Assembly: GCA_910584915.1 (NCBI GenBank)
Contig: CAJUDM010000001.1
Coordinates: forward strand, 243,592 to 307,591
Direction: 5' to 3'
Source of the DNA: an uncultured Lachnospiraceae bacterium
GTDB taxonomy: Bacteria; Bacillota; Clostridia; Lachnospirales; Lachnospiraceae
Length of the DNA: 64,000 bases
Each line of letters starts with the position of its first letter. The stretch's first letter is position 1. Below are positions 42,923-51,265 of this stretch, piece after piece. The translations under genes were made by a program, and so were the position numbers. The notes beneath the pieces were generated by a model. That model was not told the DNA's origin, searched no databases, and worked only from the letters and a program-made list of their open reading frames with translations.

Positions 42923-43219
42923 CTACCCTTCAATCAGGCTTATCGCGAAATCAAGCGCCTTATCGCCATCTGCCATCGCATAGGTCCTGGGCTCCACGCT
43001 TGCAACCGGAATATTAAGCTGTGATTTGATATTTGCAACCGCATAGACGAGCTGAGGCCCTACCAGGCATACATCCCACTTACCGACCTCATCGCGGATC
43101 GCTGCGCTGGGAACAGCGGTGATCGTGAGTTCCATTCCGCGCTTTTCCGCCGCCTCGCGAATCTTTTTCACCAAAATGGAACTGGACATTCCGGCATTAC
43201 AACATAACAATATCTTCAT
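42923..43219 (-). CDS. PTS IIB component, lactose/cellobiose family
   Basis: 98 residues from ATG 43219 (AAAGGAG five bases upstream); the frame continues to 43270 into the end of the GH4 gene but the family N-terminus is MKILLCCNAGMSSSILV. The phospho-cysteine is Cys7 in the CNAGMSSS loop. A rossmann-like fold of the expected length (about 100). Works with the IIA gene downstream and the IIC at 46691-47956. Confidence 0.92.
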   Translation of the reverse strand: MKILLCCNAGMSSSILVKKIREAAEKRGMELTITAVPSAAIRDEVGKWDVCLVGPQLVYAVANIKSQLNIPVASVEPRTYAMADGDKALDFAISLIEG

Positions 43220-43251
43220 ATAGTCTCCTTTCCGTACCTCTCGTACAGGTT

Positions 43252-44580
43252 TTATTTTAATTCCGGCCAATACCCCTTATTTGCTTCGATCAGGTCGTCC
43301 AGAATCTTTTTCGCAACTCCCGCACCGGGAACTGTTTTGGACAGGGTGAGCGCCTGCCAGAGTTTGTGGTAACTCCCCTCCATCCAGGCGTCCACGGTCA
43401 GTTTTTCTACCGCAACCTGTTCTTCCATCAATCCCTTCTGGAATGTCGGGATCTTCCCGATACTGAGCGACTCATAACCGTCTTTCCCCACAATACAGGG
43501 GATCTCCACCATCGCATCAGGGGAGAAATTCTCGATAGCCCCGTTGTTTTCCACGATCAGAAGCATCCGCTCATGTGTGTTGAAGGCGAGAGCCGTCGCC
43601 AGATCCACGATAAACAGCGCGTGGATGCCGATCTTTAACCCCGTGTCTTTCGCGGTCCCTGCCGCCTCAATTTTTGCGCACTCTCCAAATACCCGCTTTT
43701 CCCTGCCGTCTATCACCTGGTCCGCCCTGGTGTAATTCGGGTCCGTGTGTGCCACCATGTCATCCGGGTACAGATAATACTGAAGATAAGAACTCGGCGC
43801 CATGGTAGGATCCACAGCCACAAGGTCCTTCACCTTCTTTGCCGTCTCATGCCAGCTCTGATCCGTGAAATCCGTATCCACGGAATCCGCCGGGCAGTTG
43901 CCGTAAGTAAGTTGGTGCTCTATCAGTTTATCGATGTACTCGTTTCCTTCCTTATCTTTGATGGAAGTCCACCATCCGAAATGGTTCAGCCCGAAATACC
44001 GGACATCCATCTCTTTTCTGTTCTGAAAACCCAGAATTTTGGCTATCGTCTGCTCCATGCCGATCGGCATATCGCAGATATTGATGACTCTGGAGTTCGG
44101 ACGAAGCCTTCTGCACGCCTCCGCCACGATGGCAGCCGGATTGGAATAGTTTAACATCCAGCAGTCCGGGGAATACTTTTCCATATAATCAATGTTCTCC
44201 AGCACACCCGCAATGGAACGCATGCCGTACGCGATGCCCCCCGGTCCGCAGGTCTCCTGCCCCACAACGCCGTATTTTAACGGAATCTTCTCATCTAACT
44301 GCCGCATTGCAAGCTTTCCCACACGTATATGTGCCAGGCAGAAATCTACATCTGTGTATGCGAGTTCCGGATCAGTTGTCGCAAGATACTCGATGGAGGG
44401 ATCTTTTTCCTTCACGATGATCTCGCACGCTTTTGCCACCTTATTCTGGCGTTCTCCGTCATTGTCATACAGCTTGATCGCGCGCAGCGGAAGCTTATCA
44501 AGATTATCCAAAAGCATCAGAATGATTTCCGGGGTATAGGTACTGCCGCCTCCGGCGATCACAATTGAAAATTTCTTCAT
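43252..44580 (-). CDS. 6-phospho-beta-glucosidase, glycoside hydrolase family 4
   Basis: 442 residues, NAD- and metal-dependent hydrolase that splits phosphorylated beta-glucosides delivered by the PTS. NAD loop IAGGGSTYTPEIILMLL at residue 8, AHIRVGKLAMRQLDE, VGQETCGPGGIAYGMRS (metal Cys in GxETCGPGG), MLNYSNPAAIVAEA, and metal-site NICDMPIG then LNHFGWW. This fits the LicH/CelF subfamily. It overlaps the longer frame of IIB slightly, and 154 bp separate it from the regulator. Confidence 0.93.
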   Translation of the reverse strand: MKKFSIVIAGGGSTYTPEIILMLLDNLDKLPLRAIKLYDNDGERQNKVAKACEIIVKEKDPSIEYLATTDPELAYTDVDFCLAHIRVGKLAMRQLDEKIPLKYGVVGQETCGPGGIAYGMRSIAGVLENIDYMEKYSPDCWMLNYSNPAAIVAEACRRLRPNSRVINICDMPIGMEQTIAKILGFQNRKEMDVRYFGLNHFGWWTSIKDKEGNEYIDKLIEHQLTYGNCPADSVDTDFTDQSWHETAKKVKDLVAVDPTMAPSSYLQYYLYPDDMVAHTDPNYTRADQVIDGREKRVFGECAKIEAAGTAKDTGLKIGIHALFIVDLATALAFNTHERMLLIVENNGAIENFSPDAMVEIPCIVGKDGYESLSIGKIPTFQKGLMEEQVAVEKLTVDAWMEGSYHKLWQALTLSKTVPGAGVAKKILDDLIEANKGYWPELK

Positions 44581-44734
44581 AGTTTCTCAATTTCCTTTTT
44601 CATTTTTCTAAAGATCTGACAATAATTCTCATTCGTCCGCTTAAACGGGCGCCCAAACAACAAAATCCATGCTTTGCTGGTATTCTGTTGTCGTAAATCA
44701 AAATTCATGAAATTTCAGGTTCCAGTCGGTATTT

Positions 44735-46672
44735 CTAACCCTTGTAAAGTTCAAGGGAACCGGATATCTGAATCAGTACATCCGCAAATTCCTCCGCCGT
44801 CTCCACCGCGGCAAGCCTGCGGACCGCCTGACGGTCCCCGGCTATATGCCGGAACAGTTCAAACAGGACGCCGAACTGTTCATTCTGTTTCCGTTCCATG
44901 GCAAGCAGAAAGATAAGCTGTATCTCCTTCTCCTGCATCCGCAGGGGCTGTTTCAGCACCGCCGCGCCGATCGCCGTCTTCTTCGCAAATGTTACCAGGG
45001 GATGCGGCAGCATAAACCAGTCTCCTATGAAGGTCGGATAGTTCACCTCCCTCTGGAGCACATCCTCCGCAAATTCCCGGACGTCAAAGATGCAGTCCTC
45101 CTGTTTCAGCGCTTCCGACAGATCCAGGATCACCTGTTCAAATTCCGTTTTTTCTCTGTAGATCCGAATGGATTCTTTGTTAAAATATACTTTTATCATC
45201 TCGCGGAAACGGTAGTTCATGCGGATCTTATGGATCAGGGCATTCACCGCTGTCAGGGTATACTGATTCGGTATGCCGTCCATCCGGAAAGTTGCCACCG
45301 AGGGATGGACATAGGTGTCCATAATGGAAATGATCAGATCCACCTGATGTTCCTCAAGATATTTTTCCAGATTATGTTTGGGAAGCAGCGCCTCCACCTC
45401 AATCTGATTCTGAAAATTTGTCTGCAGCCAGCTGCTGACAATGCTGTTGACGCTGAACCTCGTAGAACTGATGATCACCGCCTTCAGCTTCTGGTTTACA
45501 TTTTCCAGAAAATGTTCCACAAAGATGGCAATAAAGGAAATCTCATCGTCCTGAATATAACAGTTCTTGTAGCGGTATATGATGGATGCCATCAGCATGG
45601 ATATCTCATAGGCGTAGGGATACTGTTTCTTCACATCGTTCAGAATGGGATTTTTCACCTCATAGCCTGTTTCCAGCCTCCGCATCATATACTCGATATG
45701 GATCAGGATATTGTCATAAAATTCCTTCGACTGCCACAGATCAAAATGATATTTTTCCATCACATCGTGGCAGAAATCCTCCAGGATCTGGACGCTCAAG
45801 CCGCTGATCCTGCCCTCCGGCGATATGTCTGAAGTCATCTTAAAACCGTGGAGCAACCCCCCCAGGATCCGGATATCTCCGCTTCCCAGTTTGATGCCCT
45901 GGGCTTTCAGATATTCAAAAAACCCCGTCAGTTCTTCGCCCGCCAATTCCGCCTTCTCCGTCTCCGGAGCACTGTGGTTTTGATAATTCCGTACTATAGT
46001 AATGTAGACCGCACTGACAGCCATATAGAGGCCGTCATCCGAGATCTGAATCAGCCTGCTGTCAAAATACTCTTTCACAAGCTTTTCCATCCACCCGTAT
46101 TCCTCTTTATCAAAATCATCATAGAGGAATGTCCGCAGAAACCATGAATAGTTATGGACTCTGTTCTGCGTCTCGTTTTTAATGATGCGGAACAGCGTCC
46201 GGCGCAGTTTCGCCTCATCCTCATCGATCCAGAGTTTATCCCCGCTCATCTTAAGCAGCCCGCTCTGGTATTCCGCCATAAGCTTTTTCTGAAAACGGCT
46301 GATCTCCTTATACATTGCCGGTTCAGACAGGGCAAGCTCATCCCCTATATCAAAAATATCCGCCTGCCCGGTCTTTAAGACCATGCCGAGGATCATCCAT
46401 CCGCGGTCTGATACCGCAACTTCCGTCCTCCCGTGTCCCTCCGACAGAAAATAGTCTTTCACTGACTCCATATCCGCCGTCTCGATAAAATAACCCCGCT
46501 GCCTGGACGACTTGATAACGCTGCCGCTCTCCCAGATGCGGTTGATCTCACTGACCTCATTGCGGACAGTGCGAGAAGACACTTCCAGATACTCCGCCAG
46601 CTTTGCACCTGTAACGCCCTGGACATTATTCAACAACATTTCCAGCAATCTGGACTGTCTTCTCGTAAGCAT
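44735..46672 (-). CDS. LicR-like PRD transcriptional activator with PTS IIB- and IIA-like domains
   Basis: 645 residues from ATG 46672 (AGGTGG five bases upstream, better than the GTG at 46681). N-terminal winged helix TRRQSRLLEMLLNNVQG with a second HTH near 85-130, two PRD domains (about 165-385), a IIB-like domain (LKAVIISSTRFSVNSIV near 390) and a C-terminal IIA domain of the fructose/mannitol type with LPHPLV as its likely phospho-histidine. The IIB-like domain has S-S-T-R where GatB-type proteins carry Cys, so it may not be phosphorylated. It probably activates the flanking operon in response to substrate and HPr phosphorylation. Confidence 0.87.
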   Translation of the reverse strand: MLTRRQSRLLEMLLNNVQGVTGAKLAEYLEVSSRTVRNEVSEINRIWESGSVIKSSRQRGYFIETADMESVKDYFLSEGHGRTEVAVSDRGWMILGMVLKTGQADIFDIGDELALSEPAMYKEISRFQKKLMAEYQSGLLKMSGDKLWIDEDEAKLRRTLFRIIKNETQNRVHNYSWFLRTFLYDDFDKEEYGWMEKLVKEYFDSRLIQISDDGLYMAVSAVYITIVRNYQNHSAPETEKAELAGEELTGFFEYLKAQGIKLGSGDIRILGGLLHGFKMTSDISPEGRISGLSVQILEDFCHDVMEKYHFDLWQSKEFYDNILIHIEYMMRRLETGYEVKNPILNDVKKQYPYAYEISMLMASIIYRYKNCYIQDDEISFIAIFVEHFLENVNQKLKAVIISSTRFSVNSIVSSWLQTNFQNQIEVEALLPKHNLEKYLEEHQVDLIISIMDTYVHPSVATFRMDGIPNQYTLTAVNALIHKIRMNYRFREMIKVYFNKESIRIYREKTEFEQVILDLSEALKQEDCIFDVREFAEDVLQREVNYPTFIGDWFMLPHPLVTFAKKTAIGAAVLKQPLRMQEKEIQLIFLLAMERKQNEQFGVLFELFRHIAGDRQAVRRLAAVETAEEFADVLIQISGSLELYKG

Positions 46673-46690
46673 ATCTACCACCTGTTACCC

Positions 46691-47956
46691 TTAAGCTTTT
46701 TCTCCCTGTTCCTTCTTCAGCTCATCCGCCTCCATCATTTTAAAGAACGGATAATAGAACAGAGTCATAATGATCAGGTTCACAAACACTAACACCACAC
46801 ACTTCCAGTCCAGCGTCATGATAAAGGCTCCCACGCCCGGCGGAAGAAATCCGGGAGGGCCCGCGATCGGTTTTCCTACCAGCCCGCTCGTCATGGACAG
46901 ATATGTGATCACTGTGATCACCATCGGCCCGAATACAAATGGAATAAACAAAAACGGATTCAGGATGATCGGTGCGCCGAAAATGATCGGCTCATTGATA
47001 CCGAACAGGGAAGGTACAATACCCACCGTTCCGATGGACTTCAATGATTTTGCCTTGGAGCGCATCATCATAACGACAAGACCCAGGGTCAGTCCGGAAC
47101 CGGTCACCTGAAGGACCGCGTAGAACAGCCCGAATGTAAATATGTGGCTTACCGGTGCGCCCGCTGCATAATTTGCCATATTTTCAGCCTCATAGGCGAT
47201 CGCGAATGATGCCCATACCGCGGAAGTGATGGACGGTCCGTGGAGTCCGAAGAACCACAGAAACTGTGTCAAAAAGATCACGATCAGCAGTGCCGGGAGC
47301 GTATCCATCGTACTGAGCGCCGGCGCCAGAATACTCATGATAAACGCCGGGAACACCTTTCCCGAAGCCGCCAGCGAAATATTCGCGATGGCAACCGCGA
47401 TCACCGCGTTTACGATCAGCGGGATCAATGCCGCAAAGCTCTCTCCCACCATGGAAGGCACGCTGTCCGGAAGCTTGATGATGATCTTCTTCTTTGTCAG
47501 AAGCCTGGTCACCTCCACGCTGAGTATCGCGGAAATGATGCAGGTAAAGAGACCTGACGCCCCCAGATAGGAAATGTCCATACCACCCTCAATGGACAGT
47601 CCGCTTAAGATCAGATGCACCATGATCGCCGTCGCGCCTGTCAGATTTCCACAGATGCCATAACTCTTTGCCAGAGCGATCGCGATAAACATAGCCGCAT
47701 AGATCGATAACATGTCTGTTGTAAACATACCCGCATAAGTAAATATGGACATATGCGCCGTCAGGAAGTCATATACTGCCCCGCTTCCCAGCAGATTGGC
47801 GATGGCCAACGGCAGCAGGCTGATAGAACCGACAATAATGATCGGAACGATAGAGATCATGCCGTCCTTGATCGCCTGAAGATGCTTCTGCTGTTCCACT
47901 TTGTTCGCTACAGGCATCATGAACTTCATTAATGTGTCTTGAAACTTGGAATTCAT
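46691..47956 (-). CDS. PTS IIC component, cellobiose/lichenan family
   Basis: 421 residues, about ten membrane helices; MPVANKVEQQKHLQAIKDGM at the start, FFGLHGPSITSAVW in the middle and FGINEPIIFGAPIILNPFLF near 315 are diagnostic of CelB-type IIC. Moves and phosphorylates a beta-glucoside together with the IIA and IIB products. Order of transcription: IIC, LicR-like regulator (18 bp), GH4, IIB, IIA, RarA-C-like. AAGGAG precedes the ATG. A promoter with an overlapping inverted repeat lies at 48051-48090. Confidence 0.93.
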   Translation of the reverse strand: MNSKFQDTLMKFMMPVANKVEQQKHLQAIKDGMISIVPIIIVGSISLLPLAIANLLGSGAVYDFLTAHMSIFTYAGMFTTDMLSIYAAMFIAIALAKSYGICGNLTGATAIMVHLILSGLSIEGGMDISYLGASGLFTCIISAILSVEVTRLLTKKKIIIKLPDSVPSMVGESFAALIPLIVNAVIAVAIANISLAASGKVFPAFIMSILAPALSTMDTLPALLIVIFLTQFLWFFGLHGPSITSAVWASFAIAYEAENMANYAAGAPVSHIFTFGLFYAVLQVTGSGLTLGLVVMMMRSKAKSLKSIGTVGIVPSLFGINEPIIFGAPIILNPFLFIPFVFGPMVITVITYLSMTSGLVGKPIAGPPGFLPPGVGAFIMTLDWKCVVLVFVNLIIMTLFYYPFFKMMEADELKKEQGEKA

Positions 47957-48050
47957 AGCTTTTTCTCCTTAAGATTATTTGCCACCCCGTCGACTAAGGT
48001 CTGATATAACTTACAGGAAATCCTTGCTGCAAATTATACTTGCTATGCTG

Positions 48051-48090
48051 ATTATAAAAAAAGTATAAAATAAAAACAAATATACTTTTT
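48051..48090 (-). promoter_or_regulatory. Promoter of the beta-glucoside operon with overlapping inverted repeat
   Basis: Minus strand TTGTTT (48079-48074), 17-bp spacer, TATAAT (48056-48051). AAAAAGTATA (48058-48067) and TATACTTTTT (48081-48090) are perfect 10-bp arms that straddle the -35 box, a candidate site for the LicR-like protein. A second TATAAT lies at 48038-48033. The rest of the 344-bp spacer up to cysK holds only the cysK promoter and hairpin. Confidence 0.55.
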
Positions 48091-48214
48091 CCACTTCTAT
48101 AGGAATCACAAAAGCGTATTTCCGCATGAACCGGCAACAGATCAGCCATCAACGTCATTTAGTTAACGGTAACCGGACGCCGCGAGGAAACTGCCCTGTC
48201 AGATACATTGAACC

Positions 48215-48243
48215 TTGAGCCCGCTCACCGAATATGCTAAAAT
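48215..48243 (+). promoter_or_regulatory. Promoter of cysK
   Basis: TTGAGC (48215-48220), 17-bp spacer, TAAAAT (48238-48243) with an extended TGC before the -10. Confidence 0.6.
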
Positions 48244-48272
48244 AAGAATCTGACAGATGCAGAGAAGAAAGG

Positions 48273-48290
48273 CGCCCTCCCCGGAGGGCG
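48273..48290 (+). promoter_or_regulatory. Hairpin hiding the cysK ribosome site
   Basis: CGCCCTCC (48273-48280) pairs with GGAGGGCG (48283-48290). The only Shine-Dalgarno-like sequence before the ATG at 48301 is the GGAGGG inside the right arm, so the hairpin should limit translation unless opened. Confidence 0.55.
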
Positions 48291-48300
48291 GATAAAGAAA

Positions 48301-49233
48301 ATGATATACGATAATATTTTACAGGCATTGGGGCATACGCCCATCATACGCTTAAACCGCATGGTCCCGCCGGAGAGCGCGGAAGTTTTAGTGAAATTTG
48401 AAGGACTGAATGTGGGCGGCTCCATCAAGACGAGAACCGCTTACAATATGATCGCCAAAGCGGAAAAGGAAGGGAAGATAGGTCCCGACACGATCATCGT
48501 GGAGCCCACCAGCGGCAACCAGGGCATCGGGCTCGCCCTTGTGGGAGCCGTAAAGGGATACCGCACCATCATCATCATGCCGGACTCCGTCAGCGAAGAG
48601 CGCAGGAAACTGGTGCACCACTACGGCGCGGAGGTGATCCTCGTCCACGACGACGGCGACATCGGCGCCTGCATCGAGGAATGCCTGCAGACCGCGCTGC
48701 GCATGGAACGGGAAGACCCGAACGTCTATGTCCCGCAGCAGTTTGAGAACCCGAACAACACAAAAGCCCACAAGCACCACACCGCTCTCGAGATACTGGA
48801 ACAGGTAGCGGGACCGATCGACGGCTTCTGCTCCGGTATCGGCACAGGCGGCACCATCACTGGCATCGGGGAAGTGCTGAAATCCCAGAACCCTCAGATG
48901 GAGATATGGGCTGTCGAGCCGGAGCACGCGGCGATCCTCTCCGGCGGAGCCATCGGCACTCATCTGCAGATGGGAATAGGAGACGGGCTGATCCCGGCGA
49001 TATTGAACCGTGAAATCTACAACGACATCTACATCGTCACCGACGAGGAGGCGCTGCAGACCGCGCGGGATCTGGCAAAGAAGGAGGGCATCCTCTGCGG
49101 CATCTCCAGCGGCACAAACGTCGCCGCCGCCCTGCAGTTAGCGAAGAAACTCGGTCCCGGAAAGACTGTCGTGACTGTACTGCCGGACACGGCGGAGCGG
49201 TATTTCTCGACGCCGCTGTTTGAAAATGAATAG
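48301..49233 (+). CDS. cysK: Cysteine synthase-family PLP enzyme
   Basis: 310 residues, fold type II PLP enzyme making cysteine from O-acetylserine and sulfide. The PLP lysine is K43 in NVGGSIKTRTA; the substrate loop reads EPTSGNQGIGL and the phosphate loop GIGTGGTITG. Two departures from textbook CysK: TSGNQG instead of TSGNTG, and GSIKTR instead of GSVKDR. Both recur in some Clostridial homologues by recall, so O-acetylserine may not be its only substrate. Single gene with its own promoter and an RBS hairpin; convergent with the following cassette. Confidence 0.88.
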   Translation: MIYDNILQALGHTPIIRLNRMVPPESAEVLVKFEGLNVGGSIKTRTAYNMIAKAEKEGKIGPDTIIVEPTSGNQGIGLALVGAVKGYRTIIIMPDSVSEERRKLVHHYGAEVILVHDDGDIGACIEECLQTALRMEREDPNVYVPQQFENPNNTKAHKHHTALEILEQVAGPIDGFCSGIGTGGTITGIGEVLKSQNPQMEIWAVEPEHAAILSGGAIGTHLQMGIGDGLIPAILNREIYNDIYIVTDEEALQTARDLAKKEGILCGISSGTNVAAALQLAKKLGPGKTVVTVLPDTAERYFSTPLFENE

Positions 49234-49260
49234 ATCTGGTACGATCTGTTTTCAGGCAAG

Positions 49261-49293
49261 AGCGGCAGAAAATTTCTCTCATTTTCCGCCGCT
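49261..49293. terminator. Bidirectional terminator-like hairpin between cysK and the membrane cassette
   Basis: AGCGGC-A-GAAAAT (49261-49273) pairs with ATTTTC-C-GCCGCT (49281-49293), one mismatch. It lies between convergent genes and overlaps the stop of the minus-strand gene. Confidence 0.6.
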
Positions 49294-51265
49294 ATGCACT
49301 GTCCCGAATACGCTCCGTTATTTCCGGTACAGCCGCACTTCCTTTGTAGTAGTTGATATATTCGTAACGGTTTTTCCCGGATATACCGTGCAGCAGTAAG
49401 GGCGTATCATCCTCTATGACCGCATATTGCCTGTTGCGGTACCATTTTGTATCTTCCTCATAGCTGACATTGACGAAATCATCTTCTAACTCGATCTCCA
49501 TTTTGCTGACAGACAGCATTACGTTGAGCAGATGTAAAAGGACATAGACCGCAAACCACAGCTGATCCTGTATACCCTCACGAATGGCTCCATGGCCTCT
49601 TGTGATATTCCGGGCAATACGAAGGATATTGGTCAGATGCAGGAAATCGAGCGATTCCTGCCTGTGCTCTATGCCAAACAGGTCTTTCAGGACAAAGACA
49701 GCATTGTGCAAAAAGGGATCGGAAAGATCAGCCTTTTGATGCAATGATGTATAGAGCATGTCCTCAGGCTGTGCCAGCTCCCAGATACCCTCTCCCAGTT
49801 CTTTGTCTTCCCTGAAGTATTCCTCAACCGGACCGGGATCATGTTTGCAGTACAGATAATAATGGACAAAGCGCATCGCCAGATTCGCATATTCAAATTC
49901 CGCCATGATGGCGATGGAAAGTTCTTTCCATCGAAAAATATTCGGGAAAAAACCGCACACAAAAAAATTGTGGGCATGAAGCCAGAATGTGCGATATCCC
50001 TCAGGAAAACAGGCTAAAAGCTGCCTCGTCTGAGAATTCAGATAGTGATAAATATAATTGATATCCCTGCAGGCGATATTCTCAAGAGGAGTCCTGAGCA
50101 GGGGACAACAGGAAGACATATGGTTCCAGTAATCATATTTCGGCTCGATGCTATCATTCATAATGGCAGAAATAAGAAATGATTTTGTATAGGATATGTA
50201 TTCCTGTACAGCGGCTGAATAGAGTTTTGCCGCCGGATAGCCTATACTCTCGGCATAATCCGCCTCCGCCTCTATCCCCATATACAAAGGGATCGTTCTG
50301 CTGTCCATATAATCTTTGATGACATCCCGTATCTGAAGCTGATCCCATGAAACAAAGCTTCGGATCGATACCTCAGGCAGCCATGAATATTTCTGTATCA
50401 ACATATCAAACTCCGAAGCATTTCCTTTGATAAGAAGATACAATGGTTTTGAAACCGGAAAACGACAGGATGTAACCGCACTGATCCATTTTTTCTCCAG
50501 TTCCTCCACAGTGTATTTTGTACTGTCAAAAGCGTAGATATAAAAATCCGAAAGCTGATACAGCGACCACCAGTTCTCGGCAAAATTTTTATCCGGGTCT
50601 TCCGCAAGAAAAGGATCGATCTCCGTCGCTTTGTCAAAAAGCAGGACATTGGAAGTAAGCCTGCTTCCATTCCCGAAGGTTGACGGGATCAGCCCGGAAT
50701 CATCCGCCATGATCAGCGCGTAGTGAAGAGATTTTAAAGCAGAAGCTTTTTCTTTCTGATAGAGGTCTAGAACATCTTTACGGAGTTTCTTTTTTCTATT
50801 AAGCAGTTCATCCCTTGCAAAATATTCGGATTCCAAAATCTGAAGCAGCGCCCATAAGCACAGCAGCGGAGTCATCAGATATTTCCGGTCGAGCAAAAAG
50901 AGACAGATTCCCGCCTGAGTGTAATAAATAGTCCAGGGAACAGTATATTCCTTTTTGTAAAATCCCATCAGATTTTTGTTTTCCGTTTTGGGCAGAAGGA
51001 TTCCCGGCTTTGATTTTTTTCCGGATCTTTTCATGCAGGACGAGATCACATAAATAAGCTCGGATATCGGCTGCAACCACACATACGGAATTTCAAGAAA
51101 AAGAAGGGGGGTTATGCCTGATCCTGAATCAAGCGGATGCATGACAACTACTCTCAATACATGTGCCCAGAAAGCCAGCTGTACAATCAAAATAGCCGGC
51201 AAAGCCAACCATAAGACCTCTTTTAAAATCCCTTTCCGGATCAAAGCCTTTTCATAACCCTTCAT
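49292..51265 (-). CDS. Cassette gene C: membrane protein with C-terminal RNxxxGHG (HEPN-like) domain
   Basis: I do not recognise a named family. 657 residues from ATG 51265 (AGGAGAG upstream), overlapping gene B by 14 bases. Three to four membrane helices occupy residues 10-150, with a basic loop between (MKRSGKKSKPG). An alpha/beta section follows (about 245-330: LSDFYIYAFDSTKYTVEELE, KPLYLLIKGN). A helical part contains MAEFEYANLAMRFVHYYLY near 480, and the motif ARNITRGHGAI lies near 550. The tail (EDDTPLLLHGISGKNRYEYI) looks like beta strands. The R-x5-H spacing fits HEPN domains, many of which are RNases in toxin and defence systems, but the assignment is by motif only. Shares its layout with gene B. 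Confidence 0.72.
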   Translation of the reverse strand: MKGYEKALIRKGILKEVLWLALPAILIVQLAFWAHVLRVVVMHPLDSGSGITPLLFLEIPYVWLQPISELIYVISSCMKRSGKKSKPGILLPKTENKNLMGFYKKEYTVPWTIYYTQAGICLFLLDRKYLMTPLLCLWALLQILESEYFARDELLNRKKKLRKDVLDLYQKEKASALKSLHYALIMADDSGLIPSTFGNGSRLTSNVLLFDKATEIDPFLAEDPDKNFAENWWSLYQLSDFYIYAFDSTKYTVEELEKKWISAVTSCRFPVSKPLYLLIKGNASEFDMLIQKYSWLPEVSIRSFVSWDQLQIRDVIKDYMDSRTIPLYMGIEAEADYAESIGYPAAKLYSAAVQEYISYTKSFLISAIMNDSIEPKYDYWNHMSSCCPLLRTPLENIACRDINYIYHYLNSQTRQLLACFPEGYRTFWLHAHNFFVCGFFPNIFRWKELSIAIMAEFEYANLAMRFVHYYLYCKHDPGPVEEYFREDKELGEGIWELAQPEDMLYTSLHQKADLSDPFLHNAVFVLKDLFGIEHRQESLDFLHLTNILRIARNITRGHGAIREGIQDQLWFAVYVLLHLLNVMLSVSKMEIELEDDFVNVSYEEDTKWYRNRQYAVIEDDTPLLLHGISGKNRYEYINYYKGSAAVPEITERIRDSA

